DNA from: a virus
IMG/VR virus record: IMGVR_UViG_3300043449_001549
Coordinates: 1 to 48,253 of that record
Reading direction: 5' to 3' (one strand)
Length of the DNA: 48,253 nucleotides
Shown here: piece after piece, positions 18,901-25,525 of the stretch
How the letters are laid out: each line of letters begins with the position of its first letter
Position numbering within the stretch: the first letter of the stretch is position 1
Program-made: the position numbers and the translations under genes
The notes under the pieces: generated by a model
Told to the model about the DNA's origin: nothing
The model's database searches: none
What the model saw: only the letters and a program-made list of their open reading frames with translations

Positions 18901-20538
18901 CCAAGTCAGAGCTGGTGGTCAAACCTGTTCACAACCGGAACCTACGGGTGGACGCTGGGGTTTAACGTCTCTTCCGCAATCGTGGACTTGTCCTCACTCG
19001 TGCTCGTCACCGGCCCGTACCTGACGAGAACCTACGGGTTTGCAAAGACTCACCGGGTGATGATGGCCGCCGCAAAAGACATACTGGGAATGGGCACGTC
19101 GGCAGATGTGGAGACGTTGGTAACTCAGGGTCTGGAGGGCGCCGCGCTACAAGAGGTGCTGCAGACACTGGGCACAAAGGATCGGGACATGGTGCGCAGA
19201 AAAACGCTGCCTTCCGTGCTCAACATTGACTTTAACGACCCGGCGCAGCAGAAGAAGTACGGCTATCTTAAGCCGTTAGTAGATAAGGTGCGCGAGGCCG
19301 GTCACTCTGAGCGGTACTCTGAGCTGGCTGAATCGGCGGAGTTTGGCGAAAGCAACGCACTGTCTAAGTGGTCAGCACGAATGGGGTTCATGATGAACGC
19401 CAGTGAGCGCTTCAAGCGAGAGGTTGGATTAAAGACCGCGTACGACTTGGCACTCGCCGAGTTTGGTAAAAATCCAACGCAAGCGCAGAGAGAAGAAGCT
19501 GCGCAAAAGGCCATGGACATGAGCTTGCTGCTCAACGGGGGGTCAACGGCGGTAACAGGCGCGCGGTTCCAACAGCAAGATATTGCGCGTGTAGCGTTTA
19601 TGTACCGACGGTTTGCGGCGCTGCAGATGTACCTGCAAACAAAGACAGCCTATGACGCCACCATGAACGATGACCCCGACGTTAAGAAAGCGGCCCGTGC
19701 GTTCGCCGGGTACACCATGTTAACTTCCGCGGCTATGGTCGGAGTTAAAGGTATGCCAATGATGGGCGCCGTCGCCGGGTTGTGGGCAATGTACGGGGCG
19801 CTGTTCGGGGAAGAAGACGAAGACAACTCACTGGATAACTTCCTGCGTACGCACTTGGACCCAATACTGGTCGAGGGTATACCGAACATACTCACCAACG
19901 CCAACGTCGCTGGGCGAATGGAGATGACCAATCTCCTGATCCGAGACTCCAACCTGCCGAACGACGCCACGTTGGCTGACATTGTTGCCGCTCACTTTGG
20001 CGGACCTGCATACGGTTCAGTTAGTAGGGCGTATCGCGGCGCTGGGTTGATTGCAGAAGGGGAAATCCAGCGCGGGGTAGAAAGTATGTTGCCAGCGTCG
20101 TTCTCTAACGTATTCAAGTCTGCGAGATTCTTAACAGAAGGTGCTATCGAGACGATGCGGGGCGACGCCGTTACGGAGATCAGCCCATTCGGCGCGCTGT
20201 CACAAGCGCTTGGTTTTGCTCCGGCCGATTACGCTAGAACCATGGACTTTAATGTCGGGGACTCTAACGCTGAGCGCAGAATAAAAACCAAACGAACTGG
20301 GCTGTATGAAGCGGTCTACGTTGCATACCGCGTTGGCGATACCGGCGGCGTTGCGCAGGCGATAGAGAAGATAATTGAGTTTAACGCGCGCTACCCAGAG
20401 TTCGGTATAACTTCCGAGGGCTTGCGACAGTCCATTAAAGGCCGGGACAACAACACGCAGAAAATGATTAGGGGCAGGTTGCCGGACGAGAGAATGCGAG
20501 GCAATACCCTAGAGCGTGCGGAGGATTGGGGCTTCTAA
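12925..20538 (+). CDS. Giant polyvalent internal protein with ART-like and zincin domains (2537 aa)
   Basis: This is the longest gene here. The N-terminal YTITAADGKKYVVDAPEG start is typical of phage large polyvalent proteins. Residues of about 60-285 are Gly/Ala-rich and hydrophobic (possible membrane or channel part); 285-540 are acidic, helical and Gln/Ala-rich. At about 1068 a FYKWFGDSKVVDDQGRPLVL segment followed by YRG and FASPSPWVANTYA matches ART-PolyVal ADP-ribosyltransferase-like domains. At 1343-1348 AHELAH gives an HExxH zincin site (H1344, E1345, H1348), with D1406-E1407 downstream as a possible further ligand. The C-terminal 900 residues match large polyvalent C-terminal domains (HFGGPAYGSVSRAYRG, then GFAPADYARTMD). 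I infer that it is injected with the DNA and modifies host proteins or the cell wall. Confidence 0.8.
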   Translation: MAEYTITAADGKKYVVDAPEGLPPDLVRDDLNRQLRRQELRNRPAVAPAPIERTLMGQLGEGLRGIPRGAIGLLETAGVGASAMLPDEEEAFLREIISGAAQSAASPFQRKAGYEDSMAGTFGEALGSTVPFILTGGLPGVAARVASGVALGGSAGAGTARTRAEQAGATTEERAKATALGVLPGVAEMVVPGMIVGRLRKAVGPQLATNITSRLGRVAGAAGGEGLQEAASEIAQNMIAQGIYDPEQGVFTNTGESFGLGAGVGGLIAALVELGIRDRSAGGAPPPAVDPVDQAELAAQQQQAGDLFPEELEAATSDEQVVGAAMARQQAAEEEALAAEQDALEAAEMQGQEQPDMIDIDETRQIQDLFDDEELARMQQEEDAQLAAQEAARAETERARTVEEIATLDARSEAARAAESEEKRRQILLPIIESGRIADPTNLARAFSAELRRQGFANTVPTESELATIERAVGVQQAVTASETEQAANAAALQARQDAEQRAGAAPLERLIPERRAAAPVAPAVVSPQDQDRAEKARLNRERLDRTGRGLEGQLEIPVIPRAKGAAAQEPAQQGAPQQQDMFTPAQETDEAQLDLFAPRKAGAPAAPDQGTAPQQLAFDLTAALDAAGVPPQAPVRRRVNGMTLAQAKQELTNFAAAPGVAPEVSAAVTALVEQAAPVEAEVTTPTAPVEDAEAPVSQVPSYYMDSWKEATGLNEADIARYWKLSDDQRGWPERLMVKAQEVIGGGVISPTIEHIGDLTNRMGPKHDPGFSYAETKAKAEKYLKSLRSGYGFRREFEENLRSNAKFKNMAYEDHVAEVDAALKAYADAHAKLKTYNPIQTLARDAAVALGNKQFEKAAGLLEDMLSRMQTREQFFQEMKPGTEAAAPATTPAAVKPAKPAKPVVAKAEPVEEDQFDETDPFEETKAERAARRKEEKSQEGIREKIDNINRAIDADIERVTPIDISDAIEAVAESDPLFTDRPTKGAEKQWLKGLKKTDPERAVAVLNAIRSEKDIPPIELPDIVPTRKTSANQDSPSGTIEVDGNQRPTTNSKGQRIADTEEKIRAFYKWFGDSKVVDDQGRPLVLYRGINTPAEGALNAEAREGYAVFASPSPWVANTYANPGATSSDQVQGSLVPVYVKADALIEFPVTVSTYDGRRRFDMFEFDRRAKYLSPGQVLIVRKIVDVGPRARKELDPEYLYSYENDVYSWGKGTSVKSAIGNKGTFDPASPKINQAQDEASYSTDLSPYITDFDSAVAAIVKYASNPAQKEIAQKLAARLMQLKAAGFEFSLEITPEGYALRGARGLSAIDFSGLGEATTVKITLNHPSNGKQSGTGWVVVAHELAHAATQAQIKYAPRGTAAAKLNRLFDDVVAHFNQRVKEGNLTEFEKSIYNRGNNALQNSDELLAWGLTSEPMQRWLDSIKSKNGSFLSRLFDVVSSALGFSSNDTALSELMSVADGLLTETIDTYTEVANKQGQSFGKQENATGYPSWALSLALGKPIVWAEKDAALIQAQSIMGKKIYLVATPKGASRVDVGSYTGNLLPPARLKEVQAVAAGMQKTSANVDNTIQAAERALTDQSPAANNRFLNVQGAQLKSTSKPMKSKPVRDAVAKVMGTSAGSAAGNAARVVLTWGLPLPALNDYVQSYIRTKGPAYALFADVVKRYTETAVKFEGAMRQFTDGITAQITRMGDWKVANADKYAAMTDLYFGGSHKRVDLTKPESEYVGNPEKLTAYRKLKKQYDAIGPAGQAIYRQMRVIHNQQFKQISQQVFNRVYDATQDKAMATRIQNEFVKQMREKGPLEGYAPMLRPSGKHMLKYVGKDGEPAFEIFTNPNDQAARRQQLLEEGISDKDINPFIGGDLRAFDGVVPSSFLGQLVTTLKESKVEDGAAKTALIESVMALGVAMSPSNSVLERLASRKEVAGYIRDPFWAFQEGTIGLGRKLINMEYGAQLNKEVANMEATRKNIGNDATVASIVEDITKRAKYSANPSQSWWSNLFTTGTYGWTLGFNVSSAIVDLSSLVLVTGPYLTRTYGFAKTHRVMMAAAKDILGMGTSADVETLVTQGLEGAALQEVLQTLGTKDRDMVRRKTLPSVLNIDFNDPAQQKKYGYLKPLVDKVREAGHSERYSELAESAEFGESNALSKWSARMGFMMNASERFKREVGLKTAYDLALAEFGKNPTQAQREEAAQKAMDMSLLLNGGSTAVTGARFQQQDIARVAFMYRRFAALQMYLQTKTAYDATMNDDPDVKKAARAFAGYTMLTSAAMVGVKGMPMMGAVAGLWAMYGALFGEEDEDNSLDNFLRTHLDPILVEGIPNILTNANVAGRMEMTNLLIRDSNLPNDATLADIVAAHFGGPAYGSVSRAYRGAGLIAEGEIQRGVESMLPASFSNVFKSARFLTEGAIETMRGDAVTEISPFGALSQALGFAPADYARTMDFNVGDSNAERRIKTKRTGLYEAVYVAYRVGDTGGVAQAIEKIIEFNARYPEFGITSEGLRQSIKGRDNNTQKMIRGRLPDERMRGNTLERAEDWGF

Positions 20539-20542
20539 AAAT

Positions 20543-20578
20543 ACCCCCGGCAAAAAGATGAGGGAGAACGCCGGGGGT
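20543..20578. terminator. Hairpin terminator between convergent transcription units
   Basis: The arms ACCCCCGGC (20543-20551) and GCCGGGGGT (20570-20578) pair perfectly around an 18-base loop. On the minus strand the stem is followed by TATTTTTA (20543 down to 20536), giving a good intrinsic terminator for the leftward replication operon. On the plus strand there is no T-run after the stem, so it would act only weakly on the late transcript. The T-run overlaps the stop codon of the giant gene. Confidence 0.7.
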
Positions 20579-20608
20579 GCTGGAGTTAAACAACCGACTG
20601 AGAGTGTA

Positions 20609-20812
20609 TCAAGCCAGTCGCCAGAAGCGAACCCCCTGCATTTTATTCTCTACCCGGCACCGGTGGTCGCAAACCCAGCTTCGGTATTCGGCAATCTCAT
20701 AGAACTGCGAGACTGCCTCTACCATATCAATGCAGGGCACGAACACAGAACACCCGGGATCGAAGGTCTTCCAGTTCACCACCATGCGTAAACCGTCGGG
20801 GGCCAAGTCCAT
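20609..20812 (-). CDS. Conserved phage protein, DLAPDGLRMVVNW family (67 aa)
   Basis: The product reads MDLAPDGLRMVVNWKTFDPG, then SVFVPCIDMVEAVSQFYEIA and a MQGVRFWRLA end. I recognise the combination NW-x-SVFVPC and GVRFWR from small phage proteins near replication genes; the function is unknown. The frame stays open upstream to 20887, but that would overlap the primase gene by 59 bases. ATG 20812 (or GTG 20818) lies just after the primase stop at 20829, so I prefer it. It is the last gene of the leftward operon. Confidence 0.62.
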   Translation of the reverse strand: MDLAPDGLRMVVNWKTFDPGCSVFVPCIDMVEAVSQFYEIAEYRSWVCDHRCRVENKMQGVRFWRLA

Positions 20813-20828
20813 GGCCACCCCGCGGTTG

Positions 20829-23711
20829 TCATTCTTCCTCGGCTTTCGTGGTGCTACTGTCGACTTCATCTTCGGTTCCCACATCACTCAGCCACGACGC
20901 GCCTTGGAGCATCAGCACACTCACCGGCGGCAGGTTCAGCTTGGTGCCCTTGCCCATACGCTTTGAGACCACCTTGGCGCCGCACGGCATGTCGCGCAGT
21001 TCCCTGATAACCCCGTTGTAGTCTATCTGCCGGTCTGCGCACCACGATCTGAAAGGCTTCGGCATCAGGTACAACGTGTTGCTGTCCGTCTCCAGCCGGC
21101 CCAGCAGCGCCACGCGGGGCATTGCTTCCGGCACCACGAGATGGTCCAGCACATCTGGTCGACTACTACCATCAGCCCGACCGTCACTGGAGTTGCGGAT
21201 ACGCAGGAAATCATTCACGTTGGCGTAGAAATAGTCGCTGACAACCTGCATCGCGTCATGGTTGTACATGTTGATGTCGTCGTCCTTGTAGTCGCGCAGG
21301 TAGTTCACCACCCAGTCGATCAACGCTTTGACATCGTACTGTATGTACTTCAGGCGCTTGGCAATCAGCAGACCAGTTATTACGCACGCCGCTTGCGCGG
21401 ACCAGAATCGGTTCTGTGCAGTCAACCCGGCACGAGCGTCGATGTTCATCTGAATGCTGACCAACAGCTTCTGGATTTCATCCACATTGTTCATGATGTA
21501 CTGCAGGTACGGGATCGCGCCGTGCCCAAAGTGCATTTCAATGGACTTCGCCAGCTGGTCCGTGTCGTGCTTGGCCAGCTTCTTTTTCTGCGGGGAGAAC
21601 TCCAGCACACGCTGCATTTCTGCTTTGGGTGCGTCCTTGTACGAGTTAACCTTGGAGATGAGGCTCGCATTGCCAGTGGTGACGCATATAAAGCTCCACG
21701 GGTCCCCGCGCCAGCGTGAGGAGTTCGCACCCTGACTCAGCCGGCCGCGCTGCTTGCCGCTGGGAATCTGATAGATGAAGTCGCTGGCCTCTTTTGGGTG
21801 CATGTTCGTCATTTCGTCACAGAACAGCGGCAGGTCTTTGAGCGTCTCCGCGTAGTTCATCTTGTCGTGATACGTATCACGCTCAAACTTCACGTACTTG
21901 GCAGGGTCTGCCCACAAACTGGCAGCTGCCAGCAGCGCCGTGGTCTTGCCGTAGCCTGAGTCCTTGCTGTGGAAGTGGAATATGGACCCCTTGATCGCTG
22001 TCATCTTGGTTAGCACTGAGCCGAATGCTGTGCCGATAATGTACTGGTATGACTCAAACCCGGGCTTGTTGAAGAACTCCATGTTCTCTTTCCACTCGTC
22101 CATAGACCCCTGCGGTTCAAACATAGGGAACAGATGCGAGGTCTTGGTTGAAGGAGCGTTGAGCTCCACACGATCCGGCAGAACGCGGGCGCGCCCCAGC
22201 GTGAACGCAGAGAACTCTTCATCCACCCAACCGAACTGTCTGCGGCTAAGGTCCGCTGCAGATGTGTGTTCCAAGCTGGATACCCACTTTATTACGTATG
22301 TCATCAAAGCCTCCCAATGTGCGGTCGTGGCAACAGCCACGCTATTTCTGGACAGATACTTGCGCAGCTCATCACGAGTGGTCGCCGCAGTAAGCGGCAC
22401 TGTGAATTCTTTTACCCCGTCGTACGGCATGTGCACGCGCACCACAACAGAAGCCCCTTCCTCTGGGTCTTCTATTCGACGCAAGACATAAAGGTCGTGC
22501 TCGTACACCAACATTTCAATAGAGTCGCCCTCCCTATTTTCCGTTTCAAAGTACACCCCCCCGTTCTTGCCCCTGAAATACGGGCTCGGGTACTTAGGGA
22601 TGGTGTACGCCTGCAGCTCCACAGCCTTCATCTGTTCCGGCCGATCGAACACGACGTTGTCTTCGTCCTGTGCCCTGATGATTTCTTTACCCAGCTGGAT
22701 CGGAGACGTGAGCTTCCCGTTGTTAGGGCAGTTTGCACATACCCCCGGGTTGAGGCTATCGAATGTCGCGCAGTGGTACGGCCCTGCCGTTGCCTTGGCT
22801 TTGCGTTCCGTGACGTCAGCGTCGTAGTCTGGGTGCCGACGCGAGATGATGTGGATAGCCTTCTCACCGTCCACGCAGTTCACCGCGATCGACAACCCTG
22901 CCCGCCACAGCGGCTCTTCAACGTCTGCTTGGTTGGTCGTCAGATTCGCAAGCTGTAGGCAGCCACGGCCCTTGGCGCTCTTCTCCAAAATGGTTTTGAA
23001 TCGGCTGGTGGCGTTACCCATCAGCGATGCCATCATGGGGTCTGCTGCGCTAGAGCGGGTCTTCTTGGCCGGCAGCGCACCTTCCGGCACGTAGTGATCC
23101 AGAATGGCTTTGAACTTGTCCAGTGATACCACCGGCTCCAAATCTGCGAGCACCGCCACGTTCTTCGGCGGACTATCTTTGTGATTACGAGTGCCCGGGC
23201 AGCGCAGTACTCGCGCGCTGTCAGCCGGGACGACCGGGTCTATGTTCAGCCCATGGTTGATGCACATCTGCTTGAAGCGTTGTGCCAGAGGTACCCAGCT
23301 GTCTTTCGCCAAGTCTTCGTCCATTGTCCAGTATACGTGCAGCCCACGGCCAGAGTTCACCATCGTCGGCTTGGGTAGCTGGTGCGCCTGACAAAATACC
23401 CTGACTGCCTTCACTGCAGCTTGTTGTGTAGGAAAACCTTTATCGCCCTTGTCCTTTCCGCAGTCCAGATCAAGGAAAAATGAGCGCAGCTTCTCGGCGT
23501 TGTCCGCGGTGCGTTTGCCCGGGGTAACAAAAGAGGCCAGCGCGAAGTATACATCGTGGTTGTTTTCGTCAAGGTGTAGCGCCTGTTCTTCCATATCAGC
23601 GATTGATGTAAAGAACTTTTGCGTAATCTGCTTCTGCCCAACCTTAACGGCAAATATGCAGTAGTGCTGCCCGTCCGCAAGCACATGTTCTAAGAATTTT
23701 ATTGCGCCCAT
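20829..23711 (-). CDS. Primase-helicase: PrimPol-type primase fused to helicase-like ATPase (960 aa)
   Basis: The N-terminal part has an AEP/PrimPol signature: FFLDLDCG (D81, D83) and SGRGLHVYW (S120-H125), then DPVVPADSARVLRCPGT. A Cys cluster (C314, C325, C328, in CANCPNNG) is probably a zinc site of the linker. The C-terminal half resembles DUF927-type helicase ATPases: Walker A SKDSGYGKTT (582-591), Walker B LPLFCDEMT (D632, E633). The protein would unwind DNA and make primers at the phage fork. It follows the SSB-like gene in the same operon. Full-length fusion looks intact. Confidence 0.85.
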   Translation of the reverse strand: MGAIKFLEHVLADGQHYCIFAVKVGQKQITQKFFTSIADMEEQALHLDENNHDVYFALASFVTPGKRTADNAEKLRSFFLDLDCGKDKGDKGFPTQQAAVKAVRVFCQAHQLPKPTMVNSGRGLHVYWTMDEDLAKDSWVPLAQRFKQMCINHGLNIDPVVPADSARVLRCPGTRNHKDSPPKNVAVLADLEPVVSLDKFKAILDHYVPEGALPAKKTRSSAADPMMASLMGNATSRFKTILEKSAKGRGCLQLANLTTNQADVEEPLWRAGLSIAVNCVDGEKAIHIISRRHPDYDADVTERKAKATAGPYHCATFDSLNPGVCANCPNNGKLTSPIQLGKEIIRAQDEDNVVFDRPEQMKAVELQAYTIPKYPSPYFRGKNGGVYFETENREGDSIEMLVYEHDLYVLRRIEDPEEGASVVVRVHMPYDGVKEFTVPLTAATTRDELRKYLSRNSVAVATTAHWEALMTYVIKWVSSLEHTSAADLSRRQFGWVDEEFSAFTLGRARVLPDRVELNAPSTKTSHLFPMFEPQGSMDEWKENMEFFNKPGFESYQYIIGTAFGSVLTKMTAIKGSIFHFHSKDSGYGKTTALLAAASLWADPAKYVKFERDTYHDKMNYAETLKDLPLFCDEMTNMHPKEASDFIYQIPSGKQRGRLSQGANSSRWRGDPWSFICVTTGNASLISKVNSYKDAPKAEMQRVLEFSPQKKKLAKHDTDQLAKSIEMHFGHGAIPYLQYIMNNVDEIQKLLVSIQMNIDARAGLTAQNRFWSAQAACVITGLLIAKRLKYIQYDVKALIDWVVNYLRDYKDDDINMYNHDAMQVVSDYFYANVNDFLRIRNSSDGRADGSSRPDVLDHLVVPEAMPRVALLGRLETDSNTLYLMPKPFRSWCADRQIDYNGVIRELRDMPCGAKVVSKRMGKGTKLNLPPVSVLMLQGASWLSDVGTEDEVDSSTTKAEEE

Positions 23712-23740
23712 ACCCCACCAGCTTTCTTTAGAGACGACAA

Positions 23741-23758
23741 GGGGCGCCGGAGCGCCCC
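23741..23758 (-). terminator. GC-rich hairpin between SSB-like and primase genes
   Basis: GGGGCGC (23741-23747) and GCGCCCC (23752-23758) pair around the CGGA tetraloop, about 30 bases downstream of the SSB-like stop on the minus strand. Only a weak TT follows, so it is more likely an attenuator or mRNA-stabilising stem that sets the SSB-to-primase ratio than a full terminator. Confidence 0.45.
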
Positions 23759-23787
23759 CGCCTTAAAGTATGTACAGCCTACTGAGC

Positions 23788-24807
23788 TTAGTCGTCCCAC
23801 TCACCGAGCAGGTCGTCCAGATCGCTAGCCGGTTCTTCCTTGGGAGCAGCTTTCTTGCTGCTGCGCACAACAGGCTCGTCATCCTCTTCTTCAACAACAG
23901 GGGCGGCTTTCTTCTTTTGCACAGGGGCCGGTTCGTCGTCATCTTCTTCAACAACAGGAGCTGCTTTCTTCTTTGCCTTCGGTGCTGGTTCTTCCTCTTC
24001 CTCGACAACAGGCGCCGCTTTCTTCTTGGTGGCAGCCTTCTCGGCCGGCGCAGCTTGACGTGGGGCCTTCTCACCGTCGTACGCGCCAACGGTCAGGGTG
24101 ATGGCATCCTTGGCTTCGGGGGAATCGCGCATCTCCAGCGCTGTCTCCAGCTCTTCTTGATCCAGTGGGCGCACTGCGCTGAAGGACAGCTTGGGCTGTT
24201 CACTGGCAACGTCGAACTTCATGCGGGTGACCACGGAGATCGCGTGCACTGAGTTTGCCGCCAAGAACTTGCCGTACGCCTGCAGGCCCATCTTGCCGTC
24301 CTTGCCGTCACCGAACACGCTGGTGGCTGGCAACTGCAGCTGATACACCTCTTTCTTCTCGATGTCGCCATCCAGCAGCACTGCAACGCGCTGGGAGAAA
24401 CGGCAGGCGCGGGACTCGCCCTGACCGGAGCCCTTGATGTTGTTCGGGCAGGTCATGCACTTGTCGCTCTGGCGCTGGTCTTCCGGTACTGACGCGTCGG
24501 GCTTCTGGGTGTCAGAGGACCAGCACGTGGGGGGAACTGCCGTCGCCTTTGAATCGTAGGCGCCTTCGTAGTACTGGCGGGACACCGGTGCGGCGTTCAC
24601 CAGAATGACATCCAGTGTGCGATCTTCACTCACGTAGACTTCTTCGCCGTTTACCACCTGACGAAACGCCTTGCCCTTAATGGAGATGCGACGGTTGCCG
24701 GAGCCTCCGCTACCGCCGGCGATGGTCTTGGTAATGCTGTCTTCAAAACCGGCCGGCATAGCGGGCATCTTGAATTTCTTGCCTTCAAACAAAGTTACGT
24801 TGCTCAT
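23788..24807 (-). CDS. Putative single-stranded DNA-binding protein with acidic tail (339 aa)
   Basis: The last residues, SDLDDLLGEWDD, form an acidic tip of the type phage SSBs use to recruit partners. The body has a likely four-Cys metal site C95-x21-C117-x2-C120-x14-C135. Residues of about 250-320 contain three near-repeats of KKKAAPVVEE followed by acidic residues and EPAP, a flexible charged linker. I infer SSB function from the acidic tail, the size and the position directly before the primase-helicase; no OB fold can be proven by eye. SD GAGGA lies before ATG 24807. Confidence 0.62.
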   Translation of the reverse strand: MSNVTLFEGKKFKMPAMPAGFEDSITKTIAGGSGGSGNRRISIKGKAFRQVVNGEEVYVSEDRTLDVILVNAAPVSRQYYEGAYDSKATAVPPTCWSSDTQKPDASVPEDQRQSDKCMTCPNNIKGSGQGESRACRFSQRVAVLLDGDIEKKEVYQLQLPATSVFGDGKDGKMGLQAYGKFLAANSVHAISVVTRMKFDVASEQPKLSFSAVRPLDQEELETALEMRDSPEAKDAITLTVGAYDGEKAPRQAAPAEKAATKKKAAPVVEEEEEPAPKAKKKAAPVVEEDDDEPAPVQKKKAAPVVEEEDDEPVVRSSKKAAPKEEPASDLDDLLGEWDD

Positions 24808-24833
24808 ACAATCCTCTGCGTTTAGTTTGGTTG

Positions 24834-25058
24834 TTACAAATCCAGCTCGAGTTGCTTACGCCCTTCGGCATTATCGGCACTCAAATGGTCGCGCACCTTA
24901 TCATAGTCAAACCGGTACGTGGTCCGGGTACCGCCGGCGACGGCGATGTACGAACTCTTTGGTATCTTCCCCTGCTCCATCCAAGTTCTGACGGTGAGGC
25001 TGGACACCTGCAAGCGGTCAGCCAGCTCACCTATTTTGATAAGGTTATCGCCACTCAT
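24834..25058 (-). CDS. Small HTH DNA-binding protein (74 aa)
   Basis: Residues 6-37 (IKIGELADRLQVSSLTVRTWMEQGKIP) form a MerR/excisionase-type winged helix start: IGELA, then a recognition helix VRTW and EQGKIP. The remainder has RTTYRFDYDKVRDHL, like excisionase or MerR-like mini-proteins. It may regulate phage promoters or help replication. It overlaps the upstream gene's stop by one base (TAATG), so translation is coupled. It is one of very few clear DNA-binding regulators in the window. Confidence 0.75.
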   Translation of the reverse strand: MSGDNLIKIGELADRLQVSSLTVRTWMEQGKIPKSSYIAVAGGTRTTYRFDYDKVRDHLSADNAEGRKQLELDL

Positions 25059-25474
25059 TACTTTCTCCGAATGCTAATCTGGTACTTCGTTTCCGTGTTC
25101 ATGCCGGGGGGCAGTACGTCGGGGTGGTCTTCCAAAAACTGTTTCACGTTACCTTGATGCAGGCGCTTCTCCAGCAGGTCAGGCACCTTGTGCTCAAGCA
25201 CGAACTCGTGCATCGCAGCCCAGTCGTTGGTCCAGTAGTTGGTCGTCGTGGTGCGGTAGAACAGCCCCGACTTCGTGCGGGCCCCCTCCACACCGTGCTC
25301 CCTGCAGTAGTCCAGCAGCGCGCCCTTCACCAACGCCATCTGGTCAGCCAGCTCTTTTGTCTGCTCTTTGTAAGCATTGGTGAGCTCGTCGTTCTTCTCT
25401 TTCATCTTCAGGTAGACCCGCACCAGCTTGGTCAGCTTGGGGTCTTCGGTCTCAACTGCTTTCTCGGTTGCCAT
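25058..25474 (-). CDS. Conserved phage protein of replication module (138 aa)
   Basis: Helical, charged N-terminal half (LVRVYLKMKEKNDELTNAYK), then ALLDYCREHGVEGARTKSGLFYRTTTTNYW, DWAAMHEFVLEHKVPDLLEKRLHQGNVKQFLE and a PPGMNTETKYQISIRRK end. I know this family as conserved in phages beside replication genes, without a proven function. ATG 25474 is preferred to an in-frame TTG at 25486. The short leader contains AACAACCA, part of the leader motif shared by other early genes. Confidence 0.7.
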   Translation of the reverse strand: MATEKAVETEDPKLTKLVRVYLKMKEKNDELTNAYKEQTKELADQMALVKGALLDYCREHGVEGARTKSGLFYRTTTTNYWTNDWAAMHEFVLEHKVPDLLEKRLHQGNVKQFLEDHPDVLPPGMNTETKYQISIRRK

Positions 25475-25525
25475 GTTGGTATCCAATGGTTGTTTGTGAT
25501 ACCCACTCTACTATCCTTATTTATA

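Noticed and set aside
24834-25058. Excisionase indicating a temperate phage
   Set aside because: The HTH type fits, but no integrase, attachment site or lysogeny repressor is seen, so a general regulator is preferred.
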